DNA of 64,000 bases from positions 71,813,022-71,877,021 of the forward strand of contig OV121081.1 of NCBI GenBank assembly GCA_921293015.1, given 5' to 3'. The stretch's first letter is position 1. Each line of letters starts with the position of its first letter. A program made the translations under genes and the position numbers. The notes below the pieces were generated by a model that did no database searches, was not told where the DNA came from, and saw only the letters and a program-made list of their open reading frames with translations. The stretch is from Phorcus lineatus. Lineage: Eukaryota; Mollusca; Gastropoda; Trochida; Trochidae. Below are positions 47,950 through 60,085 of the stretch, piece by piece.

Positions 47950-50879
47950 CTGAAAGGTATGAAGATGCCTTTACAATGACAAAAGACAAACCAAAATCTT
48001 AAAATGTGAGACTGAATGAAAATGTCAAAATTGTAGAGTGAAGCGATGTCATTGTTATTACACTGGCGCTACCACTTTTTTTGCAAGTAGAACATGTTTG
48101 TGGCTATGGATAACAGTTTAATGAGTGATCATTGGCTGAAAACTATTTGTATGTCTCCACTGAATTCCACTTCAGCAAAGCTAAAGTAATTAGAAATACA
48201 GACAATAATCAGCAAGCATAGGGGATGATTAATAAATAAAAATGTTTTTACCAGAAGTTGACCATGCCAACTTTGCCACTGTCACAGTTCCAGTAAGCAT
48301 TGAGTACTCTAGAACTTGACTCAAGAACAATCAGATCTCATATTGGCATGCAATGAACCGACATCATTGTTTACTCACACAAATATCAAATCAGTCTGTA
48401 AGAATCATCTGCATTAATGATGCTTTTACTCATTCTTCTTTGACATGTCCTTCCCTTATGTATGATGACCTTAAATATGAATTAAGTAATAATTTTGCAG
48501 CAACAAAATAATTTTTTTGTTAATCTTCAAAAAGTATTTTTTGCTCTCATTCATTATTCTCAGCTAAACATGTAACTTTTCCTTTGTAAAGTTTCCTGTT
48601 TAAAGATTTTCATTCCCAGGAACGTTGTGACATCTATTGGTTAAATTCATTTATAAATGAAATTCATTTAAGAAATGTTCTTAGCTAACCCTTTTTGTGA
48701 AAAGAGAGTGAAAGGGTAACAAAGTTGAATAGATGTTTCAAGTGCCCCCCAAATAATTTAATGAACTAATTATCTAATATCTGGTTGCTTGAAAAAGAAC
48801 ACTCCACTATGCTAATCTACCTCTATACAAAATGGATGACATTTTTTATTGTAAATAACACATTTGCAATCAACACTTTGATATCTATGAAGCCACCTCA
48901 ATAAAAGAGAACTTTCAATAAACATATTCAGTCCAACTCCGTCTGATATCACACAGTCATGACACTTAACATGAGAGCAATATCACACAAGGTGATATGT
49001 GACCCCATTATGTACTGCCATTATGAAGAAGAATATGGGACCAAACCCTTGGCAATCAAAAATCATAAAAATGTCATTATACAGCCATGCCCAGTGAAGA
49101 GTGTACACGTTATAGTATACAGGCTACATACAAGAGTGAAATGGTACCTGAATATCTGTGTAGGCGCGTCAGTGTTGTGAAAGGAGTTAACGGTGTATAT
49201 ACATCTGATTGTGCTCTCTGTATATGATCACTGTATTAATAATCCTTCAGAATATAAGCAGTATTACAAACTCGTTGCTCAAGTAGTCTCCACAAACTCT
49301 TGGATATTAAATAACTTCTTTTGTCCACATGTGATCCCTGATTTGTAAGGAACATATCATCAATAATATCTTATACACATTCATTGAGACAGTTCAATTA
49401 TCCATGTAATATTATGTAAGGCTGAGTCTGATATATAATAAAGCTACCACCTATCTTTATACCATTCACCAGTATGTAATGGAACAAAATCTCCCTGCCT
49501 CAGGCATATTCAATACACAGATATTGCTAATAGCACACTGCATAAAATGAGATATGAACACTTTTGAACTGCACTTTCACCAACAAAGCATTTAATCAAG
49601 ACAGGTATAGCCAGGAGGCACTAGGACAGTTATGATCTTGACTCCTGCATGGTTCCTATCAGGAACATCAAAAGCCCCTGGGTCAAATAACTGTGAAATA
49701 TCATTTATTGTCCCTGATCAAGCTCCAAGTAAGACACCAAATGCCCTTCGTTAGTGGCCCATAAATCAAATCTTTCCATATCCAAACAAAGTTGGGGCCA
49801 AAACTGACTTTAATATGCTCTTGAGTTCTGTTTAGGTCTTAGAGTATCAAATGTTGAGTTTGTTCTCGTCTACAAGCTGTCAATATGGTCATGTTGTATT
49901 TCATGAATATTTCACAAACGTTTTAAAAGAGTTTAAGACTGTCACTAAGTTTTGTCTAAAATGTTTCTACTTTCACAAAGTAATCAAATCTTATTTTTGG
50001 TTTCTTGATGCATGTTTTTAATTGTGGTTTGCCATGTCTGATACTCATATCATTTTTGGTGTCTGAGGTCATGCTTCAATTTCATACAATATTTTGATAA
50101 AAAAAATAAAGCATTGTCATCAAGATTTTACAAGTAATACATATTTAACTGTTTTATAATCTTTAATTCATAAAGATGTGACATTCAGTGTTTATATGTA
50201 GGTATTATGATTCCAAGACTATAAAAAAAAGTATTAGAACTTAAAAAGTTCATCAAATCTTATGTATACATAAGTTATATCTTACTTAACAGAAAAGTTC
50301 TTGTTTAACCAATATCAATCTTTATTTAACCCTTTTGCCTTGTCTTCTAACAGCAAAGAAAGGTGGGACTATACAGTTCAACACACTCTTATTTCCATAA
50401 AACAATATACGTAAAAGAAAATTGAAATGAGTTTGCAGTTAACACCTTTCTAAATTCTGAAAGGCAACTTCAAAGAGATAGGAATGACTAAAGATTAAGA
50501 TAAGAACACATACTTCATTGTTTGCCAGCAGGTCTTTCCTACAAGCGGTTCCATAAAACAAATATAACCAATTAGCTCCCTGGCACAAACCGATTTCAAT
50601 TTCTTTATTGCATTGACGGAATAAGGACACTTGGCAACAAATCTCTAGTGATAAGGAATGATATAGTATTTCTTTACGAATAAAACAGTTATGAAGAATG
50701 TTGTTTACTTTAAAAATGGCCAAACATCTTACATAAGTTTGTTTCTGTGACATTTTTCTTCGGTTAAATTTTGTGAGATTGATATTGTCTTCTTCCAATT
50801 AGGAAATTAAAAAACTAATTTCTAACATTATTTGATAATGGTTTTACCAAATAGGATACTCTGCAAAAAATGAACTAAT
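47950..50879. other. Upstream region of the coiled-coil gene
   Basis: The acceptor at 47950 implies a non-coding first exon and promoter somewhere upstream on the minus strand. I could not locate either. No other gene is visible. Confidence 0.5.
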
Positions 50880-51390
50880 TTAGAATTTAAAAAGTACAGA
50901 AATTGTACTAAAGATGTAAAACTTTTAGACTTTCAGTACAGATTTATCAATAAAGCAATTTACACTAGAAAAGAGCTAACCCAAATGAAAATAATTGATA
51001 AAAATATCTGCTCTTTTTGTGAATCTGAACCTGAAAATCTGTACCATGTTTTTGTTATAAATGCAAGTTTGTGTATGAATTCTGGAGAAAAGTTGAAACT
51101 TTTATTAATCAACATGTTACACATATTAATATTGCCATATCTGACTTAGATATTCTGTTTTGTAATAGTTCTATCAGCCTTCTGGCATCACATATCATTT
51201 TAATGGCTAAAAAATATATGCATATCTCAAGTATAAAGAAAAACAAATTATCCATTGATCACTTTGTAGGCATATCATTGTGAAGGATGTTTTCAATGTT
51301 GAGAAAATTATAGCAAGTAAAAATAATACTAATCCATTATTCCATGCCAAATGGAAAGCTTTGATTAACGTTTTACAATAGTTACCAATG
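50880..51390 (+). pseudogene. Broken second copy of the same LINE C-terminus
   Basis: The conceptual reading contains LLDFQYRFINKAIYTRKEL and ICSFCESEPENLYHVF. After a frame change it reads YEFWRKVETFINQHV and LMAKKYMHISSIKKNK, with another frame change before VKDVFNVEKIIASKNN and a stop. It aligns in order with the LINE ORF at 37.9 kb. At least two frame disruptions make it non-functional. Confidence 0.8.
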
Positions 51391-51799
51391 TATCATGTTC
51401 TATTAACTCATCTACACCTATGAGAAATGAATTAAATAAAAAGATTTGGAAAAAAAACCTAATTTAGAAAGATAGTTTTATAACTTTTTAAAACAAATTA
51501 CATAGATTCTTACATTTTTTCATAAAATTAATTCATGTGAAGGAAATATAGATGTCTTGTTATGATAACATCATTATCCACTGGAAAGGTATTCATAAAA
51601 GCTTATTTGTCAATAATATCAATCAATATTTCAATGTAATAAATAAATAAAATAGATAATAAGTAAAACAAAACACATAAAATACATGATATCTGAAAAT
51701 AAATGATATAAGAGTCATTAGCATATTTTTGTAGATAAACAAAGTCATCTCACTGAAAATCATAAATGAACATAAATTTGCCCAATTGAAAATCAATGT

Positions 51800-52010
51800 T
51801 TTTTAATAAAAACAGCAATTTTTAAACGAAAGTACCATGATTAATTATGCTATCAGAATCCATCTAACTCAAATGATTAAAAGGTGTTCACACAAAAATG
51901 GCCATCATGAGTTTTGGCTTGATATTAGATTATTTTCTCCGTGATTATGGATTACTGAGTAACGAGTTGTTCTGACCCTCTAAAGATAAACATAGCTTAT
52001 GCCAAACATT
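51800..52010 (-). mobile_element. Diverged fragment of MITE family B
   Basis: Motifs agaatccatctaactcaaat, gattaaaaggtgtt and ttctgaccctctaaag match the family B interior in order. Both ends are lost. Confidence 0.55.
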
Positions 52011-52465
52011 TCATTGCGGAAAATTTGTGGAGATAAATCTTTCAGAAATTGCCCTTTTAAAGATATAAGATTTAGGCAAATACTTGTTGTACCCTTTAAT
52101 AAGGTTCCATTAACTCTCTATACCAAACCCAACAGAAGTTGTGCAAAGCTCAGTATTCATATATATGTATTTACTGTACATGGTCAAAAGGAGGAAAAGG
52201 GATAAGGATTTACCAACTATTTGAATAACATTTCCTTCACAGGCTTGTTTTGTTCAATGTTTATGAACTTCAAAGATTCAATGTCACCTATCATTTACTT
52301 ACAAAAGCTGTTATAATAAATTCCTAACAATGTCAAGTTTAATTTTCCTTTGTATGAAACTAGTGAATGGCCAAAGATCAAAATATAAAGGCAAATAAAA
52401 TACAAACAATATTCACAAGTTTATCAAACACTACTGAACAGGACATATGAGTACTTCAATAGCTG

Positions 52466-52938
52466 TTAAAGAGCCACTCCGTGATTTTCATAACATATCA
52501 TTTACCTTTGATACGAACCTAAATGTCATATGTGTTGATATGAAATCAAAACATCTTTACTTTTCATGTCCAAAAGACTTATGACAAATACTGGTTTTCC
52601 ATGAAAATCTAAAAACAGCCTTATAAATACACAGACATGTAGATATTACGCCCAATATACATGGATACTAGTTATATAACCTAACAAACGCTATCAACTC
52701 CCAACTGGCCTCCTGGCTGTTACAGATAAGTCTGCAGAATTACGTTTGACTATTTGACGCCTGCCACTGTCCGGTTTTCGATCATAATTGCGACTTTCTA
52801 CCTTCATATTGTCAATGTAAAAAACCAATGAGCTTTAAAATGTGTCTTTTTCGTAACAGTTGATACTTCTCGATCAAATGACACCATTGATTAAGTTTGG
52901 CATATATGGCTCCAACAACTCACGGAGTGGCTCTTTAA
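52466..52938. mobile_element. TTAA-flanked MITE, family A, copy 2
   Basis: 473 bp including TTAA at both ends, with a perfect TIR TTAAAGAGCCACTCCGTGA. It is homologous along its length, in opposite orientation, to the copy at 11682-12133. TTAA targets point to piggyBac-type mobilisation. No transposase is encoded. Confidence 0.85.
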
Positions 52939-53099
52939 TCATTTAATATCATTGTTGAATTACAATCATGCTACTGTTTTGACACAGAATGTGCGATACA
53001 ATTACAGTGTTTAACCTACAAATCTGATGTCATGTAAGTTTGAATAATGGGATGTTATTACCCCATCTGTGATAACACAGCAAATTTATCAAACTGCAT

Positions 53100-53413
53100 G
53101 GGAAGCTGAAGTTAGCAGCGGGTTAGTTATTCGTTATTCGTTATTCGAATAAAGAATAACTGACGCAGCGGGTTCGTTATTCGAATGACCGATCTCTGAT
53201 CAGACAAACATTCAAACATTCAAACATTCAATATAGATATACTCACCATATATTCGAATAAACTGACCGGTGATTATAGACAAACATTCAAACAATTAAC
53301 TTCACTTTTTATATATTGAAGTAACTATGAGGTTATCCAGACAAACATAAGGCATTCAATAGATAACTAGTTTAGTTTCTAAAATTTATTGTTATTCAAC
53401 ACCCGTATATTAA
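53100..53413 (+). repeat. Left terminal inverted repeat
   Basis: A 314-bp arm ending internally at caacacccgtatattaa. It contains repeated ttcgttattcg and aaacattc motifs, with one more copy of the latter than the right arm. Confidence 0.9.
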
Positions 53414-53668
53414 GGATAAAACCATAACGGAAGTGTACATCTATATTGTAACATGACCCATAGTTATAGAATTTTAAGAGCGAACTCTATTCTGGCGTAG
53501 GAAAATCCCAGTGATATAAACATTAATATCAAAAGATTGCACTTTTAATACAGTAAAGTTGCAATGGAAGTTATCTTAGATGTTATTTATGATATATTAG
53601 AGAGAACACAGTTAGATAATTCATTGACAAACAAGATAAAAAAAAACCATACATACTCTCACTAGAAA

Positions 53669-54017
53669 CTTGAATAACTGATCAGAGATTCAGACAGACA
53701 TTCAAACATTCAACTATACTCTTAATAGAAACTTGAATAACTGATCAGAGATGCAGACAGACATTCAAACATTCAAATATACTCTTAGTAGGGATTTGAA
53801 TAACTGATCAGAGATTCAGACAGACATTCAAACATTCAAATATACTCTTAGTAGGGATTTGAATAACTGATCAGAGATTCACACAGACATTCAAACATTC
53901 AAATATACTCTTAGTAGGGATTTGAATGACTGATAAGAGATTCACACAGACATTCAAACATTCAAATATACTTTCACTAGAAACTTGAATAACTGATCAG
54001 AGATTCAGACAGACATA
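53669..54017 (+). repeat. 63-bp tandem array inside the transposon
   Basis: Units start at 53669, 53732, 53795, 53858, 53921 and 53984. They contain aactgatcagagattcagac and acattcaaacattcaa, which match part of the TIR, so the array probably arose from TIR sequence. Confidence 0.88.
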
Positions 54018-54065
54018 CGCCCTATGCTCTGAACCCTTGGGCGTATTACAATACCGGTTGGATCT

Positions 54066-55680
54066 TTTGAAAGAGCAGAAAATTGTCTTCAATTCAATAT
54101 AAAATACATAACTACGCCACCTGAAATGAAGATACAGCATGTGCCGCAAAAAAGGTGATTTTTACATATTTTTAGTTTTACACCATTTTGTCACACCAAT
54201 CTTCACATGATGTGGTCAACTTATTTTGACAATTTTTATATTATAAGATAGAGAGAAAGATTGTCTTTCATTCCATGTAAAATTTGTACATGCGCAAAAA
54301 TAAATAAAGACACAGCAAGCGCCGCACAAAAAGCTAATTTCTCTATTCAAATCATGTAAACTGAACGGCGATTTTGACATGTGCCTTTATTTCGTTTATA
54401 TCTTCTCAATAGCTAGGCGTATTTTGAAATTGATTACCTCGTGATAAAGAGGAAATAATTGTCTTCGATTTGATGTAAAAAAGTTATATGCAGTATATAA
54501 AATAAAGATACAGCAAGTGCCGCAAAATTGCGACTTTTCTTTATTCTTTGTGTTTTTACCATTTTCTCGCACTTTATATCACATAAAGTTCTCGGGACAT
54601 TTTGAAATTTCATATATCAAAATATAGAGAAAAGGATGATCTTTATTTCCATATAAGATTTGTATGTAAACGAAAATCAGTAAAGACCCAACGAGCATTG
54701 CGCAAACAGGCAATTTCTCTATTCATATCTTGTTAACCGAGAAGCGATTTTTTCAACTGCTTTTTACACTTCCTATCCATTTAACGGCAGAGCGCATTAT
54801 CAACATTTTTATATCACAATAAAGAGAAAAGGATCGTCTTCAATTCTATGTAAAATTTGCAAATTACAATGAAACAATAAAGGAGCGGTAAGTGATGTCG
54901 CAATCATCAAAATCTGTTTTCAAATACCTAAGGGTACAATCTTTGCAAACTATATATATTCCAAACCAAGCGGTACATATTTATCATTTTCATATCAACG
55001 TAAAGAGGAAATAAATACCTTCATTTTCATGTGTAATTTGCCCATATTTGCATCAAAATAAAACGTGTGGAAATTATGCGACAAATGTCGCGGTAAGGCG
55101 ATTATCAAAGACTTTATTCACTAGCTATACCCACGTTACGTTGGTAATAACTTCTAATTACAGTGCAAAAGATTGTTATGATTTATTTTTTCGTAAAGAA
55201 GAATAAATTGCCTTCAATTCCATATATAATTTGCATGTATACAAAGCGAATAACTTGAATTATAAAATTGGAAATAAAGACAATTTCTGTTAAGTGTGAG
55301 TGTATTTTTCAGCGGGGATACCCCGCCTGCACGCGCTGAGCGCGTGCGTTTGCCCGGGGCTACTAGCTTAGTAATATTACTGTGGGGGTCAGAACGTTAT
55401 CGGGATTTATCACTACCTTGCTTTCGTTATTTATATCTTTCGTTTAGGATGGCGTATCGTAATAAAATTTATCGTGAAATATAGAGCAAGAAATTAGCTT
55501 CAATTCCGTATATAATTTGCATGTGTGCACTCAGTGATTAAATGATTTTATAATGTTTGAAATGAAGACAATTTTTAAAATTTAGTAAAATTCGTTCCAG
55601 ACATATTATAAAAATAATTTTTATATCGATGTGAAAAGGAACAATTCATCTTTAGTTTCGTTTTGATTTCGCGCATGCGC
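54066..55680 (+). repeat. Higher-order satellite-like array inside the transposon
   Basis: A diverged block, ttgtcttcaattccatgtaa, recurs at about 54082, 54260, 54458, 54637, 54833, 55013, 55207, 55493 and 55643. The spacings are about 178, 198, 179, 196, 180 and 194. The first six intervals therefore alternate, implying a dimeric unit of about 375 bp. Units also share acagcaagtgccgcaaaa. The longer seventh interval contains the GC-rich hairpin cluster. Confidence 0.75.
55312..55360 (+). other. GC-rich hairpin cluster
   Basis: Three adjacent palindromes sit in AT-rich sequence. 55312-55326 has a 6-bp GCGGGG/CCCCGC stem with ATA loop. 55329-55347 has an 8-bp GCACGCGC/GCGCGTGC stem with TGA loop. 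55352-55360 is GCCCGGGGC. The role is unknown. Confidence 0.9.
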
Positions 55681-56000
55681 TCTTGGAATTTATTGAGTTA
55701 TGGCGCCCGAATTGAAAACAAGTTTACTTCGGTTGTAGAAACCGTTCCAGGGGTGATAGAAATTTCATTCAAAGTGTCAAGTAAGTATCATCCATTTATA
55801 ACACGGGATTCGGTGACTAGCTTTGTATAAAACGACGATAACGTCCGTATTCCGCCATGTAAACACGCCATATGTTGTTAAAACGGTCGCATCTGGCGGC
55901 GCTGGAAAATTCGGCCACAGGGGCTAATTGCGTTATTACCGTAGCGAGGCGAGTGCTGGAAAATTCAGCCACGGGGGCAAAACTGGTCAAAATAATATTC
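55671..56000 (+). promoter_or_regulatory. CpG-rich, promoter-like segment inside the transposon
   Basis: GCGCATGCGC at 55671-55680 is a perfect NRF-1-type palindrome. It is followed by an ATG context (gagttATGGCGCCC) whose frame closes after twelve codons. Two copies of a 22-bp motif, ctggaaaattcrgccacrgg, lie near 55903 and 55954. CpG density is well above the surroundings. It may be captured host promoter DNA; this is inference. Confidence 0.4.
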
Positions 56001-56013
56001 AGCAACGGAAGGG

Positions 56014-56322
56014 TTAATATACGGGTGTTGAATAACAATAAATTTAAGAAACTAAACTAGTTATCTATTGAATGCCTTATGTTTGTCTGGATAACCTCAT
56101 AGTTACTTCAATATATAAAAAGTGAAGTTAATTGTTTGAATGTTTGTCTATAATCACCGGTCAGTTTATTCGAATATATGGTGAGTATATCTATATTGAA
56201 TGTTTGAATGTTTGTCTGATCAGAGATCGGTCATTCGAATAACGAACCCGCTGCTGCGTCAGTTATTCTTTATTTGAATAACGAATAACGAATAACTAAC
56301 CCGCTGCTAACTTCAGCTTCCC
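56014..56322 (-). repeat. Right terminal inverted repeat
   Basis: A 309-bp arm, the reverse complement of the left arm apart from two small indels and scattered substitutions. Confidence 0.9.
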
Positions 56323-56331
56323 AAACTGCAT

Positions 56332-59300
56332 TACCTTTATTGAGCATGCAATTACCTTCTATATTCAGGGCAATTATTTCAAGTGTGAATCAAAACAAAT
56401 AATGCCATCTCAAGAAATGTTCTCATCAATTTATTGAACAATTTAGATAATTATTAAGGACAGAATATTAAAATTCATACCTAGTAGATTAATTACCTAT
56501 TTTTCATTAGATTCATATGTATTATAAATGAGTAGACAGTACCACTTCTAGCTAAATGAATCAAGAACAGTATTTATATTTGCCATTCATTTCTTTAATT
56601 CCGCTGACACTCTTGTAAAACATTAATATCTTAATTGAACTGTGTGTTCCAATTTAATGAAACTGATTACATCGTTATTGATTTAATTGATTCAAATATA
56701 TGTTATTCATTGAAGATAGGATTAGGTACAAGTTATCAAACTTTGGTAACCTTCTCCGAACTATTTTCAAAATGAAAGATGTAATTTATCAGTATATAAA
56801 AGATATAGTTTAAGATGTATTGCTTCTTTGAAAATGGTAAAATTTTGGAAATTTGAGAGGTTCTTACTGCCACTTAGTATCAAATTAAAACTTCTTGCAT
56901 CATCATTTACCTTGAATATCAAAATGTTGAACACTTTCTTTGTTTTTATTTAAGACACTCATACATACAGCAAAAAAAAATTGACCACATTCAGATTTTG
57001 AAATGTTATATTAATGCCAACATTAATTAAATCATTCTTCATGATATCTCAAACGAGTATGACCAATATTTTCAATGCGTTCACTTGAAGAAAACTAAGA
57101 TAATACAAAGACATCGTTTTTTTCCAAATACCATTTAAACTTTTCTTTTTCTTATTTTCTCTTATCTTATTGGAATTAACACTTATCTAATGAGATATAA
57201 CACTTTTCTAAAAAGATAGAAGACTTATCTAATGAGATATAAGACTTAACAAATGAGATACAACACTCATCTAATGAGATATAACACTTACCGAATGAGA
57301 TATAAAACTTATCGAATGAGATATAACACTTATCGAATGAGATATAACACTTAACTAATAAGATATAACACTTATCTAATGAGATATAACACTTATTTAA
57401 TGAGATTCTATTCCATGACACTGTGATAAAGGACATACGATGAAAGTTTCATTCTATATGATGGACTTAAAACATAACTTTGTTTCCTCTTTAACTGTCA
57501 TTTATGTATAAACTATCAAGTTACTCAGAAGATTTATCTCATAGACAGTGTCCAGCTACTGTCAATCAAGACCTAAGTACACCCAAAGCAGGTATAAGCT
57601 TGAACACCCCAACACAGAGAGTCAAATGAGATCTATCATCAATAAATGTTTATCTTGTTAAGACCGCAAACATCCCATATCTATTGTGTTTATAAACATG
57701 AGATAAATAATACAATATTGAAGTTCCTTTACAATTATAGGAATGTGAGGCTCACAGTGGATGCTTTATATGAGAACATGCTTACACAGGACTTTGTAGT
57801 GCTGGTATTATATCTACTGTATACTTATCATGTAAGATATACATCTCTAGTTGACAGGAATATGCACTGATTTATCAAACCAGAACTGATATCATATCTA
57901 CACTCATAAACCTTGAAAATTGGTTATAAGTTAAGAATTAATCAGGATTATTTAAAATTGCCATTGGAAAGCAAGATAAGAAAATCTCTTGAGATGGCCT
58001 GATTTCTTTTTACCATTTAGAACTGGATCTCTCTCTGAACTATAATCTAATTGATAAAAAAAATTCTCAGTTCAAAAGGTTTGTGTTACTTATGAAATAA
58101 ATAAAAGGGGATTTGTAACTGTGATCATAAAAGCCTGTATGACATGTATCCTTCAGTATCCCATATTTGATAATCGCTTACTCGGCCAGAAGACATATCT
58201 GCTGCATCTATAAGTTTTGAACTAAGGGAACTATTTGAAATTTTCATTATTTAGTTTTCAACACTTGCAATAATGGGGTAAAATAAATCAAGATATCTTA
58301 TTACTTTGTACTAAAAGAAAATTTTGGAAAGTGAATTAAAGTTGTTAATTATTACATATGACTTGTATTGCTATAAAAGGAATCACTTTTTTCAATGAAA
58401 CAATGAAAATTTATCTCTTAAGTTGTTGAATAATTGTGTGTTAATTAAACCATTTAGCAAGTTATGTGAAAGGAATCACTTCATGATTATGGAAATACAA
58501 TTTTGTGATTGCCTCTCCTGCATACACAGAACCAGCAGATATATGCTTTGAGGAAGAATCTATTATTTATAATGTTATCAGTTCATTCACGGATTTCAGG
58601 GGCAATATTTTAAAAGGCAGGTGGCAAAAAAAATAAGATAAAGAAAAAATTTCTCTTGTGTAGATGAACATTTTCCTGAATGTTTACAGATGAACAAATA
58701 CAATAATAATGTTGATTATTAAAGTGCTAAAAGAATAGAATTAAGGTAATATAATGTCGTGGTGGTATAAGACATTATCTTTGTAAAAGTTAGTGAACCA
58801 AAAAAATTATTTGTAACTATAATTATGAAACTAGAATAATATGAGTTTTTGTTATACTGTACATCACTTTCTTTATTCTGTGTCATGATGTTTACATAAC
58901 AAGCTAACCAGAAATATCAATTATTCAAGCAGTCATCACTTATGTACTACCTCTACACTGGCAGGGAAAGTAGAAGCTACATAGAAATGCAATCATTCAG
59001 GTATTGAATGCTGGCAACGCTATTGATCCAGGAGAAACATGTGTCTGATTATTGCTGAAGACTTAATGATTCCATTTGGCGTTTGAAACCATTTTGTGGT
59101 CCTGTCAACCATGGCTTTGGTTAGTTATTGATTTTCTTCAAGATCTTGGAATTGCAACTACCATTTGCTAGGAATCTCACAGTGTTTGTTGTTGATCTTT
59201 ATTTTAACAGAGTTATCATATTATTTTCAGATTAATTGATATGTGTACAAAGAAAGCTGTTTGCATATTAATTATGTGAAAGTGGTTTAGCACATAAGGC

Positions 59301-59516
59301 ATAAATGTCTTTTCATAACATTTTGATGAATGATGTGAAACAAACTGATTCAGCGCTGATGAATGTAAATATATTATTTTGCAACAAAGAGGTTTTTCTT
59401 ATACTGACAAATGCTCATTGTAGGTTTAAATAAATAACCAATTCAGACTTCAAAAACACCTTACTTTACAGAAAACAAACACTTGACATTACACAGAATG
59501 TTAATTTGCATTGACT
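56332..59516. other. AT-rich intergenic DNA with one minisatellite
   Basis: Only the 21-bp array at 57.2 kb stands out. No supported coding sequence. Confidence 0.55.
57178..57415 (-). repeat. 21-bp minisatellite, 11 copies, open on the minus strand
   Basis: Unit aacacttatctaatgagata plus t, with an exact 21-bp period. Because 21 is divisible by three, the minus strand stays open and reads a CYISLDK heptapeptide repeat. No promoter or splice context is visible, so coding is unlikely. Confidence 0.9.
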
Positions 59517-60085
59517 TACCTTTTCAGTGTAGAATATGGTCTTATCTTTTCAGTGTAGAATATAGTCTTATCTTTTCAGTGTAGAATATGGTCTTATCTT
59601 TTCAGTGTAGAATATGGTCTTATCTTTTCAATGTAGAATATGGACTTATCTTTTCAGTGTAGAATATAGTCTTATCTTTTCAATGTAGAATATGGTCTTA
59701 TCTTTTCAGTGTAGAATATGGTCTTATCTTTTCAGTGTAGAATATAGTCTTATCTTTTCAGTGTAGAATATGGTCTTATCTTTTCAATGTAGAATATGGT
59801 CTTATCCTTTCAGTGTAGAATATGGTCTTATCTTTTCAGTGTAGAATATGGTCTTATCTTTTCAGTGTAGAATATGGTCTTATCTTTTCAATGTAGAATA
59901 TGGTCTTATCTTTTCAGTGTAGAATATGGTCTTATCTTTTCAGTGTAGAATATGGTCTTATCTTTTCAATGTAGAATATAGTCTTTACTTTTCAGTGTAG
60001 AATATGGTCTTATCTTTTCAGTGTAGAATATGGTCATATCTTTTCAGTGTAGAATATAGTCCTATCTTTTCAGTATAGAATATGA
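59517..60085 (+). repeat. 26-bp minisatellite, about 22 copies
   Basis: Unit cttatcttttcagtgtagaa plus tatggt, with g/a variation in agtgtag/aatgtag and atggtc/atagtc. The 26-bp period is exact across more than 500 bp. Each unit contains TTTTCAG, an acceptor-like string on the plus strand. Confidence 0.95.

Larger units (their letters stand above)
53100..56322. mobile_element. 3.2-kb long-TIR DNA transposon, Mutator-like, non-autonomous
   Basis: Arms 53100-53413 and 56014-56322 are near-identical inverted repeats, differing by an 8-bp and a 3-bp indel and a few substitutions. Both ends read GGGAAGCTGAAGTTAGCAGC. The element is flanked by a perfect 9-bp duplication, AAACTGCAT (53091-53099 and 56323-56331). 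Long TIRs with a 9-bp duplication are characteristic of Mutator-like elements; the superfamily call is inference. No transposase ORF is present: the interior holds arrays, hairpins and a CpG-rich segment. The intact duplication and well-matched arms suggest a fairly recent insertion. Confidence 0.85.

Noticed and set aside
55372..55380. TAATATTAC, the nonanucleotide at geminivirus-type replication origins
   Set aside because: It is not in the loop of any stem. In DNA this AT-rich, a 9-mer of this composition is expected a few times by chance in 64 kb. No Rep-like frame is present.
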